NCBI RefSeq assembly: GCF_018129405.1
Contig: NZ_JAFCLP010000016.1
Location: 62,001-126,000 of the forward strand
Origin: Bradyrhizobium iriomotense
Lineage (GTDB): Bacteria > Pseudomonadota > Alphaproteobacteria > Rhizobiales > Xanthobacteraceae
Reading direction: 5' to 3'
DNA length: 64,000 nucleotides
How positions within the stretch are numbered: position 1 is the stretch's first letter; each line of letters opens with the position of its first letter. Below are positions 17,480 to 26,562 of this stretch, one piece after another. The translations under genes were made by a program, and so were the position numbers. Under the pieces are notes generated by a model, which ran no database searches, was not told where the DNA came from, and was given only the letters and a program-made list of their open reading frames with translations.

Positions 17480-18288
17480 GTCCGCCCTCCCTCACCCGAT
17501 GCTTTGCCGCCCTCGCCTGCACCGGCCTTTGGGGCACGCTCCTCGAGGGCCTCCATCAGAACCGGCACGCCGATGGCGCAGGCATGGACGCCGAGATGCG
17601 CCGTCATCTGGAGAACCTGGCGGATCTCCCGCTGGTCGATGCCGAGGCGCAGCGCCCGCCTGATCTGCACACGCAGCCCATGCGGATCGAGCGCGGTGAA
17701 GCAGGCGTTCAATGCGATCGAGATCAGACATTGCGAGCGCCGGTCGAGACCGTCGCCTGCGGACCGGTCCGCGAGGAGATCCAGCAGGACGGCGAAATAG
17801 CCGGGATCGCTCCGCAGCCACTGCTCGCAGAATTCCGGCCAGTCCCCGAATTGCGCGACGTAGACATCGTGCAACGCCTGCTGCTCCTTCGTGAGCTCGG
17901 AACGATCCGGCTGGATTCCGGCGCTCGCCAATTCTTCCGCGAGGATGCCGATGCCGACGTTGCAGCCGTCCAGCCCCTGAGCCGTCGCCAGACGAAACAC
18001 GTCGATGATCTCCCGCGCTGTGGCTCCCGCCTGAAGCGCAAGGCGCAGATGCAGCGCGAGGCCTGAGCGGAACAGATGCGTCGACGATCCGTCGAGCGCG
18101 ACGTAGATCAGCTCGCACATCTTCGGCGACAGCGGTCCGTTCTCCGCGGCATAGCCGGCATATTTGCCGTAAGTCTCGAGAAACGCAGGATCGAGCCGCA
18201 GCAGTCCCTCGGTCCAGGGCCGCCAATAGCCGCGCGCCTTGATGTAGGCCTCTTTCAGCACCTGCTGTTCCGGCGTCAGGTCGGACAT
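17476..18288 (-). CDS. tandem carboxymuconolactone-decarboxylase (AhpD-like) fold protein
   Basis: A 270-residue protein with two CMD domains: about 35-115 (LSPKMCELIYVALDGSSTHL, then AGATAREIIDVFRLATAQGL) and about 170-250 (LDRRSQCLISIALNACFTAL, then LGIDQREIRQVLQMTAHLGV). Neither copy has the AhpD CxxC redox pair, so it is not an obvious peroxidase component. It may be a lactone/decarboxylase-type enzyme or a binding protein. The ATG at 18288 is preferred over the upstream TTG at 18309. It lies in the acyl-CoA operon between an SDR and tctB, so a role in the same pathway is likely. Confidence 0.82.
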   Translation of the reverse strand: MSDLTPEQQVLKEAYIKARGYWRPWTEGLLRLDPAFLETYGKYAGYAAENGPLSPKMCELIYVALDGSSTHLFRSGLALHLRLALQAGATAREIIDVFRLATAQGLDGCNVGIGILAEELASAGIQPDRSELTKEQQALHDVYVAQFGDWPEFCEQWLRSDPGYFAVLLDLLADRSAGDGLDRRSQCLISIALNACFTALDPHGLRVQIRRALRLGIDQREIRQVLQMTAHLGVHACAIGVPVLMEALEERAPKAGAGEGGKASGEGGRT

Positions 18289-18301
18289 CGCGCTTGTCCC
18301 G

Positions 18302-19075
18302 TCAGGCAATGTTAGTCAGGGTGATGCCGCCATCGACGGTGAGCACCTGCGCCGAGATGAAGCCGGCCTCGTCGCCGGCGAGGAAGCAGATCGCCTTGGC
18401 GATGTCGTCGACCGTGCCGAGCCGTCCCAGCGGTGTTCGTGCGACCCGGCGCGCGTCGAGCTCGGCATTGCGGTTGCGCATGGTTCCTTCGGTCGGAATA
18501 GCGGAGGGCGCCACCGCATTGACGCGGATGTTGCGCGCACCGAGTTCGGCAGCGGCGGCCCGCGTGATGCCCATGACGCCGGCCTTGATGCCGCTGTAGA
18601 CGATGCTGTTCTTGGCCGAGATCAGGCCGGCGACCGAGGCCACGTTGACGATGGCGCCGCCGCGCTCAGCATCCATGACCTCCGCGGCTGCCTGGATTCC
18701 CCAGATGATCGCCTTGAATCCGATGTTGAGCATGCGATCGACGGTTTCCGGAGCGATGTCCGGAACGGATTGATAGCGCACCCACGCCGCATTGTTGACG
18801 AGGATGTCGAGGCGCCTTTGACTCTCCGCCAATCCGAGAACCGCCTGCCGCATGCCGTCGCGGCTGGAAACGTCCTGCGTGACGGCGATCGCGTTGCCGC
18901 CCGCTGCCTTGATCGCTTCCACGGTGCTATCGACGAATTCCGGCTTCAAGTCATTGACGCCGACAATCGCGCCGCGCGCGGCGAGCTTCAACGCAGTTGC
19001 GCGACCGATGCCGTTTCCGGCGCCGGTGACGAGTGCGACGCGGCCGGCAAGCGTGTGATCCCTGGTTTCGGTCAT
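18302..19075 (-). CDS. SDR-family oxidoreductase
   Basis: A classical NAD(P)-dependent short-chain dehydrogenase of 257 residues. Cofactor motif TGAGNGIG at 17-24, NNAA at 94-97, and catalytic Ser147, Tyr160 and Lys164 (YSGIK) are all present. It ends with a typical substrate-loop region and VDGG. The start at 19075 has GGGAG 6 bases upstream; the frame extends only 5 more codons to 19090. It probably oxidises a hydroxyacyl-CoA or alcohol intermediate. The second SDR of the operon (20152-20922) has a different substrate loop, so two oxidation steps are plausible. Confidence 0.9.
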   Translation of the reverse strand: MTETRDHTLAGRVALVTGAGNGIGRATALKLAARGAIVGVNDLKPEFVDSTVEAIKAAGGNAIAVTQDVSSRDGMRQAVLGLAESQRRLDILVNNAAWVRYQSVPDIAPETVDRMLNIGFKAIIWGIQAAAEVMDAERGGAIVNVASVAGLISAKNSIVYSGIKAGVMGITRAAAAELGARNIRVNAVAPSAIPTEGTMRNRNAELDARRVARTPLGRLGTVDDIAKAICFLAGDEAGFISAQVLTVDGGITLTNIA

Positions 19076-19086
19076 GGCTGTCTCCC

Positions 19087-20115
19087 TCACGCTCCTGCCT
19101 CGGCAAACGGAGCAACTTCCGATACGTAACGGCGGCCGAACGTGCTGATCAGGCCGCTGGCATCACCCTGTGCCTGGAGCGTGCGAATGCGGCGCAGATG
19201 GCGATGCACCGGCACGTCCCAGGTGAAACCCATGCCGCCATGAATTTGGAGCGCGCCCTCGCTGATCGAACTGCCATAGGTCACTGCTGCCAGGAACGCG
19301 GCATCGCGCTGCACCGGACCGCCATCCCTGGACAGGCTGCGCGTGATCGCGTGACGGATGCTCTCGAGACCGAGCTTCTGGCGCGCCAGCGCATGGCGGA
19401 TGGCCTGGTTGTAGGACAGAGCGTGACCGAACTGGCGGCGTGTCGACGCATGCTCCTGCGCGAGCGCCAGACACGCTTCGGCCGATCCCAGGATGGCCGC
19501 GGCACGAAGCACATTGGCATCCGAGCTGAGCAGATCCCAGGTGCCGGCCGGCAGGATGGAGCCGATGGGAACCTCGACCTTCTCCAGCCGCACCACGTGC
19601 TCCGGCACCGTCAGATCGAGGCCGGCCGCGTCCTCCACCACAACGCCTTTGGCATCGGCCGGGATCAGCGCCGCGGCGCCGCCGCTCATCCGCACCAGGA
19701 TGTGGTCGACCGACGCCGCGCCAGGCGCGCGCGCGAGCGAACCGTTCAGCAGCAACAATCCGCCGTCCCGTTCGGAAATAGCCTCACCCTGCCAGGCGAT
19801 CGTTGCCAGTTTCTCGCCGGAAACGATCGCGGCGGCAAGACGCGTCAGCGATGATTGGAGCAGCCGGCCGACGAGAATGGTCTCCAGCAGGGGAAAGCCG
19901 AGCAAACCGGAGTGAGCGGCCGCGATCACCGGCACCGCGAAACCGAGCGGCAGGGCCAGTCCGCCCACCTCTTCGTCCGCGATGATTCCGAGCAGACCAT
20001 CGCCGGCGAGATTTTGCGCCTGCTCGCGTACGCCCAGACCGGCACAGGCGGTCACTGCGCGTGCCGCGGTTGCCGCGAACTCGTCGGGCTGAAGTCCTTC
20101 GGCCATGCTCATCAT
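19087..20115 (-). CDS. acyl-CoA dehydrogenase-like small subunit
   Basis: A 342-residue acyl-CoA dehydrogenase homologue, shorter than the usual ~380. The C-terminal domain is recognisable (STRRQFGHALSYNQAIRHAL and LQIHGGMGFTWDVPVHRHL), but the usual catalytic-Glu motif (YEGT) is absent; the equivalent tail reads RTLQAQGDAS. The N-terminal domain is divergent. Such short partners form alpha2beta2 heterotetramers with a full-size subunit in steroid and other CoA-ester degradation, and the operon encodes a candidate at 20922-22133. The pairing is inferred from context. AGAGGA precedes two in-frame ATGs (20115 and 20112); either could be used. Confidence 0.87.
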   Translation of the reverse strand: MMSMAEGLQPDEFAATAARAVTACAGLGVREQAQNLAGDGLLGIIADEEVGGLALPLGFAVPVIAAAHSGLLGFPLLETILVGRLLQSSLTRLAAAIVSGEKLATIAWQGEAISERDGGLLLLNGSLARAPGAASVDHILVRMSGGAAALIPADAKGVVVEDAAGLDLTVPEHVVRLEKVEVPIGSILPAGTWDLLSSDANVLRAAAILGSAEACLALAQEHASTRRQFGHALSYNQAIRHALARQKLGLESIRHAITRSLSRDGGPVQRDAAFLAAVTYGSSISEGALQIHGGMGFTWDVPVHRHLRRIRTLQAQGDASGLISTFGRRYVSEVAPFAEAGA

Positions 20116-20151
20116 TGTCCTCTTCGAATACCTTGCGACACCAATCGTTCA

Positions 20152-20922
20152 CTAGGCGAGATAACCGCCGTCGACCGGCAGGATGACGCCGTTGACATAG
20201 GAGGCCATCGCCGATGCCAGAAAGATCACCGGCCCTGCGATCTCGTCGGGCTGTCCCACACGCTTCATCGGGGTGCGCGCCATCAGCCCGGACAGCCTCG
20301 CCGGATTGTCGCGCGTGCTCTCGCTCATCTCGGTCGCGATGATGCCGGGCGCGACGGCGTTGACGCGGATGCCATCGGGCGCGAGGTCGCGGGCAAGCGC
20401 CTGCGTGAACAGCCTCACCGCGCCCTTGGATGGCGAATAGCCGAGCGCACCATTCATGCCGCCAAAGGCCGCGACAGAGGCGACGTTGATGATGGTCCCT
20501 CGCGTCTTGCGCAGCGCGGGGATGAAGGCGTGAACCACGTTGAAGGTGCCGTTGACGTTGACGTCGAAGACCTGGCGCCAGTTCTCGTGGGCGCGCGGGC
20601 TGTCGATCGGCTCACGAATGATGATACCGGCATTGTTGACGACGACATCGGCAGGGCCGATCTCCTCGTCCACGCGCTTCGCCACGTCACGACACGCTTG
20701 AGCATCCGTGACATCAAGGGAATAGGCGACCGCCTCTTTGCCTCCGTCCCGTAACTCGCGAGCGGCGGACTCTGCCCGGTCCTGCCGCAGATCGATCAGG
20801 ACCACCCTCGCCCCGGCAGCGGCGACGCCGAGCGCTATGGCGCGTCCGATCCCCTGGCCCGCCCCCGTCACCACGACGAGACGATCGTGCAGCAGGCCCG
20901 CGACCTTGCCCTGCGTGGCCAT
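20152..20922 (-). CDS. SDR-family oxidoreductase (3-oxoacyl reductase-like)
   Basis: A 256-residue classical SDR. TGAGQGIG at 19-26, NNAG at 96-99, Ser149, Tyr162 and Lys166 (YSPSK) complete the active site. NAVAPGIIATEM and VDGGYLA mark the FabG-like group. It probably interconverts a 3-hydroxyacyl and 3-oxoacyl (CoA) intermediate of the operon's pathway. Its ATG overlaps the stop of the preceding acyl-CoA dehydrogenase (TAATG), so the two are translationally coupled. Confidence 0.91.
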   Translation of the reverse strand: MATQGKVAGLLHDRLVVVTGAGQGIGRAIALGVAAAGARVVLIDLRQDRAESAARELRDGGKEAVAYSLDVTDAQACRDVAKRVDEEIGPADVVVNNAGIIIREPIDSPRAHENWRQVFDVNVNGTFNVVHAFIPALRKTRGTIINVASVAAFGGMNGALGYSPSKGAVRLFTQALARDLAPDGIRVNAVAPGIIATEMSESTRDNPARLSGLMARTPMKRVGQPDEIAGPVIFLASAMASYVNGVILPVDGGYLA

Positions 20923-22133
20923 TATTTGCCTCGCGACAGCTGGAGGATGCGGTCGGCGATGATGCCGAGCTGGATCTCGGTCGTGCCGGCATAGATCGTC
21001 TCAGCGCGGGCCGCGAGATAGATCGCCTCGAACCGTCGCCGCGCCACCTTGATCGCCGGGTTCTGCGGCAGCGAGGCCTGCGACAGCAGTTCGATCGCGA
21101 GCGCGGCAAAGCGCTGATGCGATTCGCTCCAATAGAGTTTTGCCAGGCTGCCGCGCGCGCCGATCTTGTCGCCGCTCGCGAGCGCCTCGACGGCGGTCTC
21201 GACATGCGCCTTCAACACCTCGATCTCGACGGCGACCTCGCCGAGCCTGACCGCGTAGTGCCGGTCCTCAACCATCGCCGACAGCGCAATGTCAGCCTTG
21301 CAGGCCGAAATCAGATGACGCAGCTCATTCTCGAAGCGCCAGGCGCGATACATGCGGTTGGTCGCCCGCTCGATCTCCAGCACGCGGATGGCCGCGGCCC
21401 AACCCTCGTCGGGCGCGCCGATCGCGTCAGCCTGGGCAATTTCGACCTCGTCGAAGAAGACCTCGCAAAAACTTTCGCGACCGTCGATCGACTTGATGGT
21501 GCGCACGCGCACGCCCTTGGCATCGAGCGGCACCGCGAACATGGCAAGTCCGCGATGGCGATCCTCCAGCGGTCCGGTGCGCGCGAGCACCAGGCAGCGT
21601 TGCGCGCGATATGCGCCGCTGGTCCAGATCTTCTGGCCGTTGATGCGCCAGCCATCGCCGTCCCGCGTGGCACGCGTGCGCAGACCCGCGAGATCGGAGC
21701 CGGCCTCGGGCTCGGAAAATCCCTGGCACCAGATGTTGCGCATCTCGAGAATCGCCGGCAGGAAACGCCGCTTCTGCTCCTCGGTACCGACGGCCAGGAT
21801 GATCGGGCCGGCGAGCTCCTTGCCGATCGAGTTGACGCTCTCCGGCATCGCAAGCCGCCCGATCTCCTGATTGGCGACGAGATGTTCGCGCAAGGAGCGG
21901 CCGTGCCCGCCATAGGCCCGCGGCCAGGTGATGCCGGTGAGGCCGGCGCGGTACATCGCCGCCTCCCAGGCGACGGACTGCGGCAGTGTGGGCGGCGCGA
22001 ACGCGGCGCTGTCGCTGCGGAAGCTGGCGGGCAGATTGGCATGCAGCCAGCGATGCATCGCATCGCGATAGGCTTCGCCCGTCAGGCTCTCGCCCGCGAT
22101 GGATTGCGTCGATACCGCTTCAAGTACACTCAT
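20922..22133 (-). CDS. acyl-CoA dehydrogenase, full-size subunit
   Basis: A 403-residue acyl-CoA dehydrogenase with the FAD/acyl-CoA signatures WCQGFSEPEAGSDLAG (135-150) and WTSGAYRAQRCLVLART. The C-terminal motif reads IYAGTTEIQ, lacking Glu at the medium-chain-enzyme position. A Glu in VLEIERATNR (Glu255) sits where isovaleryl-CoA-type enzymes keep their catalytic base, so it is probably active. It likely pairs with the small homologue at 19087-20115. The start is uncertain: TTG 22169, ATG 22157 and ATG 22133 are in frame; I prefer 22133, where family similarity begins. It starts 46 bases after the receptor gene at 22180. Confidence 0.9.
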   Translation of the reverse strand: MSVLEAVSTQSIAGESLTGEAYRDAMHRWLHANLPASFRSDSAAFAPPTLPQSVAWEAAMYRAGLTGITWPRAYGGHGRSLREHLVANQEIGRLAMPESVNSIGKELAGPIILAVGTEEQKRRFLPAILEMRNIWCQGFSEPEAGSDLAGLRTRATRDGDGWRINGQKIWTSGAYRAQRCLVLARTGPLEDRHRGLAMFAVPLDAKGVRVRTIKSIDGRESFCEVFFDEVEIAQADAIGAPDEGWAAAIRVLEIERATNRMYRAWRFENELRHLISACKADIALSAMVEDRHYAVRLGEVAVEIEVLKAHVETAVEALASGDKIGARGSLAKLYWSESHQRFAALAIELLSQASLPQNPAIKVARRRFEAIYLAARAETIYAGTTEIQLGIIADRILQLSRGK

Positions 22134-22179
22134 CGCCTGCTTCCCGCTTTTCGCCATACGTCCCGTCAAGTCCTGCCGG

Positions 22180-23409
22180 CTATTCGTTCTTCACTGCGAC
22201 TTTGAGAAGGTCGCAGGCACTTTCCGACGCCGGCCGCCACGCATCCTCGGGCGCGATCGTGCCGGTGATCTCGTAATAATCGTAGGTGTACTTGGACTCG
22301 GCCGGCGTCTTGATCCGGGCGACGTAGAGCGGACGCATCACCTGGCCGTCGGCCCGGATGCTGACGTTCTTCATCTCGAAATCGTTGACCGGCGTGGTCT
22401 TCATCTGCCGCATCACGGCATCGCCATCGTCGGAACCGGCGGCGGCGACCGCCTTCAGGTAATGCGTGATGGCACTGTAGGTGGCCGACTTGCCCTCGTT
22501 GAGCAGCTGACCGCCCGTCGCCTCGGCATAGCGCTTGGCGAAGGCGCGGCTCTCCGGCGTCATGTCCCAGTAGAAGGGCGTCGTCAGCCGCACGTTCTGG
22601 AGGTCCTTGAGGCCGATCCCGTGCGTCTGGCTGATCATGAGGCCGAGCGGAATGAGCAGCTGCGACTTGGTCAGCCCGAACTCCTGCGCCTGCTTGATCG
22701 CATTGGCGAAATCCGAGCCCGAATTGGCGAGCGCAATCGCCTTGGCGCCACTGGCCTGCGCCGTCAGCAGGAACGAGGAGAGATCCGACGCGTTCAGCGG
22801 ATGCAGCACCGAGCCGACCACCTTGCCGCCGCCGGCCTTGATGAAGTTGGTCGCATCAGTCTGCCACGCCTTGCCGAAGGCGTAGTCGACGGTCAGGAAG
22901 AACCAGCTGTCGACGCCCTGTGCGAGCAGCGCTTTCACCGTCGCCTTCGGCTGCGCGTAGGTATCGACCACCCATTGCGTGGTCATCGGCGAGCATTTGT
23001 CATTGGTGAAGAACGAGCCCGCCGTGCCGGCCAGCATGTAGGGCTTTTTGCGGTTTTTCATCATCTCCTGCACCGCCAGCGCGATCGAGGAGGCCGAGCA
23101 GCCGACGATGGCATCGACACCCTCGTTGTCGACCCAGCGCATGGCGATGGCGACGCCGACATCGGGCTTGTTCTGGTCGTCGGCAATGACGAGCTCGATC
23201 TTCTTGCCGCCAACCGTTCCGCCGAAATCGGCGACCGCGAGCTTGGCGGCCGCGACCGAACCAAGACCGCAATTGTCGGCATAGGGGCCATTCTGGTCGT
23301 TCATGATGCCGATCTTGACGACTTCGCCCGAGATCCCCTGTGCGGACAGGGGCGCGTGCGCGAACAGCAAGGCCATCATGCCGAGCGCCGCAATCATCGA
23401 TCTCACCAT
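22180..23409 (-). CDS. LivJ-type branched-chain amino-acid/amide ABC substrate-binding protein
   Basis: A 409-residue periplasmic receptor with a Sec signal peptide (MVRSMIAALGMMALLFAHAP, cleavage near SAQG). The mature protein follows the type I periplasmic-binding fold: VVKIGIMNDQNGPYADN at the start, IVGCSASSIALAVQEMM in the middle. This family also carries receptors for aromatic and other carboxylates. No LivHMGF components are nearby, so it either shares a distant ABC core or serves as a sensor. AGGAGG precedes the ATG. It sits in the operon between the acyl-CoA dehydrogenase and CoA-ligase genes, pointing to the pathway substrate or a related acid as ligand. Confidence 0.9.
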   Translation of the reverse strand: MVRSMIAALGMMALLFAHAPLSAQGISGEVVKIGIMNDQNGPYADNCGLGSVAAAKLAVADFGGTVGGKKIELVIADDQNKPDVGVAIAMRWVDNEGVDAIVGCSASSIALAVQEMMKNRKKPYMLAGTAGSFFTNDKCSPMTTQWVVDTYAQPKATVKALLAQGVDSWFFLTVDYAFGKAWQTDATNFIKAGGGKVVGSVLHPLNASDLSSFLLTAQASGAKAIALANSGSDFANAIKQAQEFGLTKSQLLIPLGLMISQTHGIGLKDLQNVRLTTPFYWDMTPESRAFAKRYAEATGGQLLNEGKSATYSAITHYLKAVAAAGSDDGDAVMRQMKTTPVNDFEMKNVSIRADGQVMRPLYVARIKTPAESKYTYDYYEITGTIAPEDAWRPASESACDLLKVAVKNE

Positions 23410-23471
23410 CTCATCCTCCTGCTTGCTCGCGTTTCCTCTGGGGCCGCTTTTGTGGCCTCTTGTCGTTGAGT

Positions 23472-25601
23472 TCAGTGACTTTGCACCTGCCGCTCTCCGT
23501 GAGGGATCAGCAGTGCATCGAGTGCTACGGCGCCCTCGCCCCTGGCGCGGAGCAGCAGCGGGTTGACATCGATCTCCGCAACCGTGTCGGCATTGACGAC
23601 GGCAAAGCGCGACAACGCGGCGACGGCCCGGGCCGCGGCGTCGAGGTCGGCGCGCGGCCGCCCGCGCGCACCGTCGAGCACCGCGAAGGCCTTGAGCGAT
23701 TTCAGCATCGCCATGGCCTGCATCTCGCTGACCGGCGCCATCTGCACGGCAGTGTCCTGGAGGATCTCCGCGAAAATGCCGCCGAGACCGACCATCACCA
23801 CTGGACCGAACACCGGGTCGATGCGGCTGCCGAGGATCAGTTCGGCGACGCCCTTGGCCATCGGCGCCACGATCACGCCGTCAATCGCAGCGTGGGGGGC
23901 CTTGGTGGCGACGCGGTCGCGCATCTGGGCATAGGCGCGCCGGACCTCGGCTTCCGAACCGACGCCGACGACCACGCCGCCCGCCTCCGTCTTGTGCGGC
24001 AGATCGGGCGAGGCGATCTTCAGCACCACGGGATAACCGATCTCGGTGGCGGCACGCGCGGCGGCGTCCGCATCCTGCACGAGACGTTCGGCCAGCACCG
24101 GAACGCCGGCATCGGCAAGCGCGCGCTTGGCGCCAAGCTCGTGGCGAAAGGCGTCGGCAGCAAGCGGCGTTGCTTGCGCGACCGCCACAGGCTTGTCCTG
24201 CGGCCGCTGCGCCGCGGCCTGCAACCGCACCAGCGCGGCAACGGTCGCACAGCAACCGTCGAAGCTGGCGATCGTCGGAAAGCCCAGCGCGTGCAGCTCG
24301 GCCAGCGCGTCATCCGGGCCATCGACGCACAGGACGATCGGACGGTGCGGAAATTGTGCGCGCATGTTGCGTAAGCTGTCCATGTAGATGGAACGCAAGC
24401 GCGGCAGGTGCAGCGAGAACGGCAGCGGCAGGATCACCGTATCGGCGCGCTCGTCCGCGACGACGGCAGTCATGATCTTCTCCAGGAGATCAGGACGGCT
24501 CGACATCTGCGCGGTGGCGTCGACCGGATTGCGGGCCGAGGCAAAGGGCACCAGCTCCAGGATCTGGCGCTGCGTCTCCTCGCCGAGTTCCGGCAGGGTC
24601 AACCCGACCGATTGCGCGGCATCCGCGAGCAGCACGCCGAAGCCGCCCGACGCCGTGAGAATTGCGATGCCCGGCCCCTTCGGCAACCGGTCCGGCAACA
24701 GGATCGATGCGGCGTGACCGAGATCGATCAGCTCGTCGATGCTGCGCACACGTACCGCCCCGCAACGGGCAAACAGCGCGTCGAACACGGCATCGGATCC
24801 GGCCATGGCTCCGGTGTGCGAGGCCGCGGCCGCCTGGCCTGCCGCAGACGTGCCGATCTTCATGGCAATGACGGGCTTGCCGGCTTCGCACGCCTCATCC
24901 AGCGCGGCGATCAGGCGGCCGGCGTCGCGGCATGCCTCGAGGCAGCACAGGATCACCTTGGTGGCGGGATCGCGCGCCATCCAGGCGATGCCGTCGGCGA
25001 TATCGATGTCGCACTCGTTGCCAGTGGTGATGAAGCGGCTGACGCCGACGCCGCGCTCGCTGGCGAGGCGCATGGTGTAGCTGCCGAGATTGCCGCTCTG
25101 CGACACGATGCCGAGCGAACCAGCGGCCGGCATGCCGTGCTCGAGCACGATCGAGAACGTCGCGATGCTCTTCTCGGCAATGCTGACCGCGCCGAGGCAG
25201 TTCGGCCCCAGCAGGCGCATGCCGCTGCCCCGCGCAGCAACGCGCAGCCGCTCCTGCATGGCGCGGCCCTGCTCGCCCAGCTCGGCAAAGCCCGAGGAGA
25301 AGACGACGACGCTGCGGACACCGCGCGCGGCGCACTGCTCCACCGCCTCGCCCGCGCGCTCCGCATCGACTGCGATGATCGCGAGATCCGGCGCCTCGGG
25401 CAGGTCGGCGACGGAGGCGTAGGCCTTGAGCCCCTGCACCGTCGCGGCCCTGGGATTGACCGGATAGATGCGTCCGGCATAGCCGTGCCGGCGTAACAGA
25501 TCGACCGGCCGGCCACCAATCTTGGTCGGCTCCTGCGAGGCGCCAATCACCGCGATCGAGCGCGGCGACATCAGCGCGTCGAGACCTTCTCCCGGCCGCA
25601 T
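23472..25601 (-). CDS. acetate--CoA ligase (ADP-forming)-type acyl-CoA synthetase
   Basis: A 709-residue fused alpha/beta NDP-forming acyl-CoA synthetase. The N-terminal CoA-binding domain (IAVIGASQEPTKIGG) is followed by a succinyl-CoA ligase-like domain with the phosphohistidine motif AASHTGAMAGSD. A C-terminal ATP-grasp domain spans about 490-709 (YPVVLKIASPDLPHKTEAGG, EIDVNPLLL). It activates a carboxylate with CoA and ATP and is likely the entry enzyme of the operon. The true start is ATG at 25601, one base after the TGA of the hydratase gene; the longer frame to 25715 lies inside that gene. Acid specificity cannot be read from sequence. Confidence 0.93.
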   Translation of the reverse strand: MRPGEGLDALMSPRSIAVIGASQEPTKIGGRPVDLLRRHGYAGRIYPVNPRAATVQGLKAYASVADLPEAPDLAIIAVDAERAGEAVEQCAARGVRSVVVFSSGFAELGEQGRAMQERLRVAARGSGMRLLGPNCLGAVSIAEKSIATFSIVLEHGMPAAGSLGIVSQSGNLGSYTMRLASERGVGVSRFITTGNECDIDIADGIAWMARDPATKVILCCLEACRDAGRLIAALDEACEAGKPVIAMKIGTSAAGQAAAASHTGAMAGSDAVFDALFARCGAVRVRSIDELIDLGHAASILLPDRLPKGPGIAILTASGGFGVLLADAAQSVGLTLPELGEETQRQILELVPFASARNPVDATAQMSSRPDLLEKIMTAVVADERADTVILPLPFSLHLPRLRSIYMDSLRNMRAQFPHRPIVLCVDGPDDALAELHALGFPTIASFDGCCATVAALVRLQAAAQRPQDKPVAVAQATPLAADAFRHELGAKRALADAGVPVLAERLVQDADAAARAATEIGYPVVLKIASPDLPHKTEAGGVVVGVGSEAEVRRAYAQMRDRVATKAPHAAIDGVIVAPMAKGVAELILGSRIDPVFGPVVMVGLGGIFAEILQDTAVQMAPVSEMQAMAMLKSLKAFAVLDGARGRPRADLDAAARAVAALSRFAVVNADTVAEIDVNPLLLRARGEGAVALDALLIPHGERQVQSH

Positions 25602-25602
25602 C

Positions 25603-26373
25603 TCAGCGCCCTTTGAACACCGGCGCGCGCTTCTCCAGGAACGCCATGCGCGCTTCCTTGGCGTCCTCCGTCTTGGAGAGTGCCATGGTGATGTTCTGCT
25701 CGAAGCGGTAGGCATCGCGCGGCGGCATCAGCTCGACCATGTTCGCCGCGTTCTTGGCGTACTCCATCGCGATCGGGCTCTTGGAGGCGATCTCACGCGC
25801 GAGCTTCATCGCTTCGGGGAGAAGGTTTTCCTTGGTCGTGCAGGCCTCGATGATGCCGAGACGATAGAGCTCGGCGGCCGGGACGCGATAGCCGGTGAAA
25901 AACATCCGGCGCATCAGGGAGCGGCCGAACAGCGTGTTCAGCATGGCCGCACCGCCGGCGAGACCCACGTTGATCTCGGGCATGCCGAACACGGCTTCCT
26001 CGCAAGCGTAGAAGATGTCGCAGGAGGCCATCAGGCCGACACCGGCGCCCAGCGCGACGCCGTTGATCGCCGCGATGACGGGCTTTGCGCATTCGCGGAT
26101 GCAATTGCCGGTCTCGCGCGTGATGCGGTTGTGGCTGTGAAACGCGCCGATCTTGGTCGGGTCCGGCCGGTCCTTCAGATCCGCGCCGCTGCAGAACACC
26201 TTTCCGGCGCCGGTCAGGATCGCAACCCTGACGTCCTGGCGCTCGGAGATCTCGTCGAACACGGCCACGATGCGGTCGCGCATGGCGCGATCGAGCGCGT
26301 TCACCGGAGGCCGGTTCAGCGTCACCAGCGCGATGTTGTCGGACACTTCGAGGGTGACGATATCTCCTGACAT
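25603..26373 (-). CDS. enoyl-CoA hydratase/isomerase (crotonase) family protein
   Basis: A 256-residue crotonase-fold protein, first gene of the leftward operon. Oxyanion-hole segments CSGADL and NGVALGAGVGL are present. Of the two hydratase glutamates, the one in FGMPEINVG is kept. The one in the usual GGGCEL context is replaced (GAGVGL), so it may be an isomerase, hydrolase or atypical hydratase. AGGAGG lies 6 bases before the ATG. The 16-bp operator palindrome at 26425-26440 is about 50 bases upstream, so it is probably repressed by the TetR protein at 27562. Confidence 0.92.
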   Translation of the reverse strand: MSGDIVTLEVSDNIALVTLNRPPVNALDRAMRDRIVAVFDEISERQDVRVAILTGAGKVFCSGADLKDRPDPTKIGAFHSHNRITRETGNCIRECAKPVIAAINGVALGAGVGLMASCDIFYACEEAVFGMPEINVGLAGGAAMLNTLFGRSLMRRMFFTGYRVPAAELYRLGIIEACTTKENLLPEAMKLAREIASKSPIAMEYAKNAANMVELMPPRDAYRFEQNITMALSKTEDAKEARMAFLEKRAPVFKGR

Positions 26374-26424
26374 GGGCTTCCTCCTTTGGCTTCTGTTCGT
26401 ATTGCTCGCGGCCGTCTTAGCGGC

Positions 26425-26440
26425 CTGACCGATCGGTCAG
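26425..26440. promoter_or_regulatory. TetR-type operator, site 1 (upstream of the leftward operon)
   Basis: CTGACCGATCGGTCAG is a perfect 16-bp palindrome, 52 bases upstream of the hydratase ATG. The 12-bp core GACCGATCGGTC recurs at 26503-26514 and 28295-28306. The leftward -35/-10 elements are less clear here than at the other two sites. Binding by the neighbouring TetR protein is inferred from repetition and position. Confidence 0.85.
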
Positions 26441-26496
26441 CTTTTTGCGCTGATAACACCAACTGCGGTCGCTTGCAACATCCTGTCGACGTCCTA

Positions 26497-26526
26497 TTGA
26501 CCGACCGATCGGTCAGCCGATAGATT
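26497..26526 (+). promoter_or_regulatory. promoter of the Bug receptor gene with TetR-type operator, site 2
   Basis: A -35 TTGACC (26497-26502), an 18-base spacer and a -10 TAGATT (26521-26526) precede the Bug gene. The operator core GACCGATCGGTC (26503-26514) fills the spacer immediately after the -35, so a bound repressor would block RNA polymerase. The same layout is found at 28279-28308. Confidence 0.8.
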
Positions 26527-26562
26527 TCGCGGCAACCAAGAACAACGTTGAGGAGGATTTTC

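Noticed and set aside
15710-17800. Open plus-strand frame of 696 codons
   Set aside because: It is antisense to tctA, tctB and the CMD-fold gene, with composition dominated by Arg, His and Glu and no recognisable fold; a shadow of real genes.
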